Origin: Oscillospiraceae bacterium
GTDB lineage: Bacteria; Bacillota_A; Clostridia; Saccharofermentanales; Saccharofermentanaceae
Assembly: GCA_902803365.1 (NCBI GenBank)
Contig: CADCPU010000011.1
Span: forward strand, 1-6,965
Length of the DNA stretch: 6,965 nt
Direction of reading: 5' to 3'
Of the stretch, positions 5,407-6,965 are shown piece after piece. Under the pieces are notes generated by a model. It was not told the DNA's origin and did no database searches. It saw only the letters and a program-made list of their open reading frames with translations. Made by a program: the position numbers and the translations under genes. Positions within the stretch are counted from its first letter, which is position 1. Every line of letters starts with the position of its first letter.

Positions 5407-6965
5407 ATGAGGATAATCTTTAAACATACACTCAAGAATATATTCAAAAAGCCGTTCAGGATGCTCCTCATGGTTTTCTGCCTGTTCAGCTGTGCATTCG
5501 TCGCTCTCCTGAGCCTAGATATGTCAGGTGCTCTCGATTCCATGATCGGCGGTTTTATGGGAAGCTTCCTCGGTAAGGCCGAGATGGATATCAACGGTAC
5601 AGATATCGAAGAGACGATCTTCAACGACGAGAAGATCATGAGCGAGAATACCCTTAAGCTCTATTCGACTGAGAACAATTACTTCGACGATCTTAAGGAC
5701 CAGTACACATTCGTTCATAAGGAAACGATATATATCACGGGTCTTGATCTTGATGCAGGCCGCGATATGGAGATCGTAACCTTCGAGAAGACACCAAATG
5801 CCGATGAGGCAGTAGTTTCCGAATTCCTCGCAGAGCGATTCGGTTACAAGGTCGGCGACACGATCAAGCTCTATGACGAGCTCGGTGATTATCACGACTT
5901 TAAGATCATTGAGATCCCTGATCTCGAGAAGACCATATTCGGTAAGTACGGCGTATGCCTGAACATAGAAGGATACTCAAAGCTCGTATCCGAAGTAAGA
6001 TGCGACGATATCGTCGTTGACGTTAAGGACAAGGACCATGTCCTTGATACGGTAAACTACGTAAAGGATAACTATCCTAACGCAACGGTCAATTCCGTAT
6101 ACGGCGATGTTCAGACTGAATTCATCTGTAACATCATAACAAAGCTCATGTTCACGCTCTTTGCTATCTGCGTCCTCATGGTAATCTTCGTTGCTATCTC
6201 TGTATCCGAGAGGATCATCGCAGAGAGGATGTCCGTCGTAGGTACGCTTCGAAGCGTCGGTGTATCCGCAGGAACCACGATGGTGATCCTCCTTCTCGAG
6301 AACATCTTCTACGGTGTCGTGGGCTCGGGTCTTGCATGCCTTCTCTATAATGCGATCCGCGATCCTATGCTCAATGTCGTTATCGGTGAGTCGGACGACT
6401 TCGGTTCGATGAACGGCTTCTTCTATCTGCTCGTTATGATCGCATCCGTGGCAGTCGTTTGCCTCTGCCCTCTCAAGGAGATCATCAAGGCAGCAAATAC
6501 ACCTATCAGAGATCTCATCTTTGCCAACAAGGATACGGAGTATAAGTTCAGCAAGAGCGGCACGATCGCAGGCATCATCTGCGCGATCCTCGGTATCGTG
6601 ATCTTCTTCGTACCTGCCAATTTCTATCTGTGTTTTGTTCAGCTCGGTCTGTTCGTGTTCGCGCTCTCTCTGCTCTATCCGCACTTCCAGGTGTTCGCAG
6701 GCAAGCTCATCTACAAGCTCTTCGATAAGCTCGAAAAGCCGATCGCAAAGCTCGCTGCTACTGAGCTCTATACAAAGAAGAGCACGGTTGCATGCTCCGT
6801 ATTGATCACAACGGCCCTCGCGCTCGTTCTCGTTGTAAACCTCGTAGGTACGGCTCTCTCGGGTGTTATCGGTGCAGTCAACTTCACATCTGATGTCTGT
6901 ATCGAGACAAACGGCGACAAGGAGACTTCTTTCTTCAGATTCGTTGAAGACATCGAAGGCGTAAC
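5407..6965 (+). CDS. ABC transporter permease, FtsX/MacB type (partial, runs off the window)
   Basis: Membrane component of an ABC system, of the large Gram-positive type often linked to peptide or lipid handling or antimicrobial-peptide resistance. At least 519 codons are read without a stop. A first membrane segment lies at about 18-38, followed by a roughly 200-residue extracytoplasmic domain rich in Asp and Glu. The first FtsX domain has membrane segments at about 243-266, 292-315 and 338-357; between the first two lies ERIIAERMSVVGTLRSVGVS, the FtsX signature with its E-R and G-T-L-R-S-x-G pattern. Further segments are at about 386-402, 406-428 and 462-486, the last beginning the second FtsX half (AATELYTKK before it). 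ATG at 5407 follows the peptidase stop by 7 bases, with GGAGG at 5392-5396 inside the end of that gene. No ATPase gene is in the window; it is probably further downstream. Confidence 0.92.
   Translation, partial: MRIIFKHTLKNIFKKPFRMLLMVFCLFSCAFVALLSLDMSGALDSMIGGFMGSFLGKAEMDINGTDIEETIFNDEKIMSENTLKLYSTENNYFDDLKDQYTFVHKETIYITGLDLDAGRDMEIVTFEKTPNADEAVVSEFLAERFGYKVGDTIKLYDELGDYHDFKIIEIPDLEKTIFGKYGVCLNIEGYSKLVSEVRCDDIVVDVKDKDHVLDTVNYVKDNYPNATVNSVYGDVQTEFICNIITKLMFTLFAICVLMVIFVAISVSERIIAERMSVVGTLRSVGVSAGTTMVILLLENIFYGVVGSGLACLLYNAIRDPMLNVVIGESDDFGSMNGFFYLLVMIASVAVVCLCPLKEIIKAANTPIRDLIFANKDTEYKFSKSGTIAGIICAILGIVIFFVPANFYLCFVQLGLFVFALSLLYPHFQVFAGKLIYKLFDKLEKPIAKLAATELYTKKSTVACSVLITTALALVLVVNLVGTALSGVIGAVNFTSDVCIETNGDKETSFFRFVEDIEGV

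Noticed and set aside
4677..5639. 320-codon minus-strand open frame opposite the M13 peptidase and permease start
   Set aside because: It is a shadow of two well-supported plus-strand genes. It crosses the boundary between them and shows no family motif or ribosome binding site; the open frame follows from the strong codon bias of the coding strand.
5977..6684. 235-codon minus-strand open frame very rich in Glu, Asp, His and Arg
   Set aside because: It lies wholly opposite the permease. Its odd charged composition is what hydrophobic codons such as ATC, CTC and GTC yield in the opposite strand.

Overview
The window looks like chromosomal DNA of a Gram-positive, low-to-moderate-GC bacterium, most likely a clostridial (Bacillota) gut or rumen anaerobe. 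The reasons are strong AGGAGG-type ribosome binding sites before most genes, textbook sigma-A promoters, a lipoprotein signal for a Gram-positive envelope, a PadR regulator paired with a DUF2812 membrane protein, and an M13 peptidase followed by an FtsX-type permease. The genus cannot be fixed from the sequence alone. No phage, transposase or CRISPR genes are visible.

Layout. Positions 8-610 (+) encode a small calcineurin-like metallophosphoesterase. It is followed by a minus-strand serine tRNA gene (anticodon CGA, 678-769) with its own consensus promoter (782-810) and a long hairpin plus T-tract terminator (613-672). Next, on the minus strand, lies a cluster read from right to left: a 55-codon membrane peptide gene (2973-3140), a PadR repressor (2659-2973), a DUF2812 membrane protein (2085-2657), and, after a 63-base gap, a CPBP intramembrane protease with an extra C-terminal domain (837-2021). 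The first three genes are tightly packed: a one-base stop/start overlap, then a one-base gap. Their promoter is a perfect TTGACA-17-TATAAT whose spacer is filled by a perfect dyad, TATATCGG-N3-CCGATATA. A second perfect dyad lies just after the predicted transcription start, and a third half site follows. This is the arrangement expected of an autorepressed PadR operon.

Divergently, on the plus strand, a lipoprotein M13 zinc metallopeptidase (3387-5399) is followed after 7 bases by an ABC transporter permease of the FtsX/MacB type (5407 to beyond the window end), apparently one operon. The ATPase expected for this permease is not in the window.

How the parts may work together (inference): PadR probably senses a small molecule or envelope stress and derepresses the small membrane peptide, itself and the DUF2812 protein, and perhaps the CPBP protease by read-through. 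The divergent peptidase and permease could act on extracellular peptides or envelope proteins. Whether PadR also controls the divergent side is not shown by the sequence. The most notable items are the operator-in-spacer promoter and the unlisted 55-residue membrane peptide gene coupled to padR.
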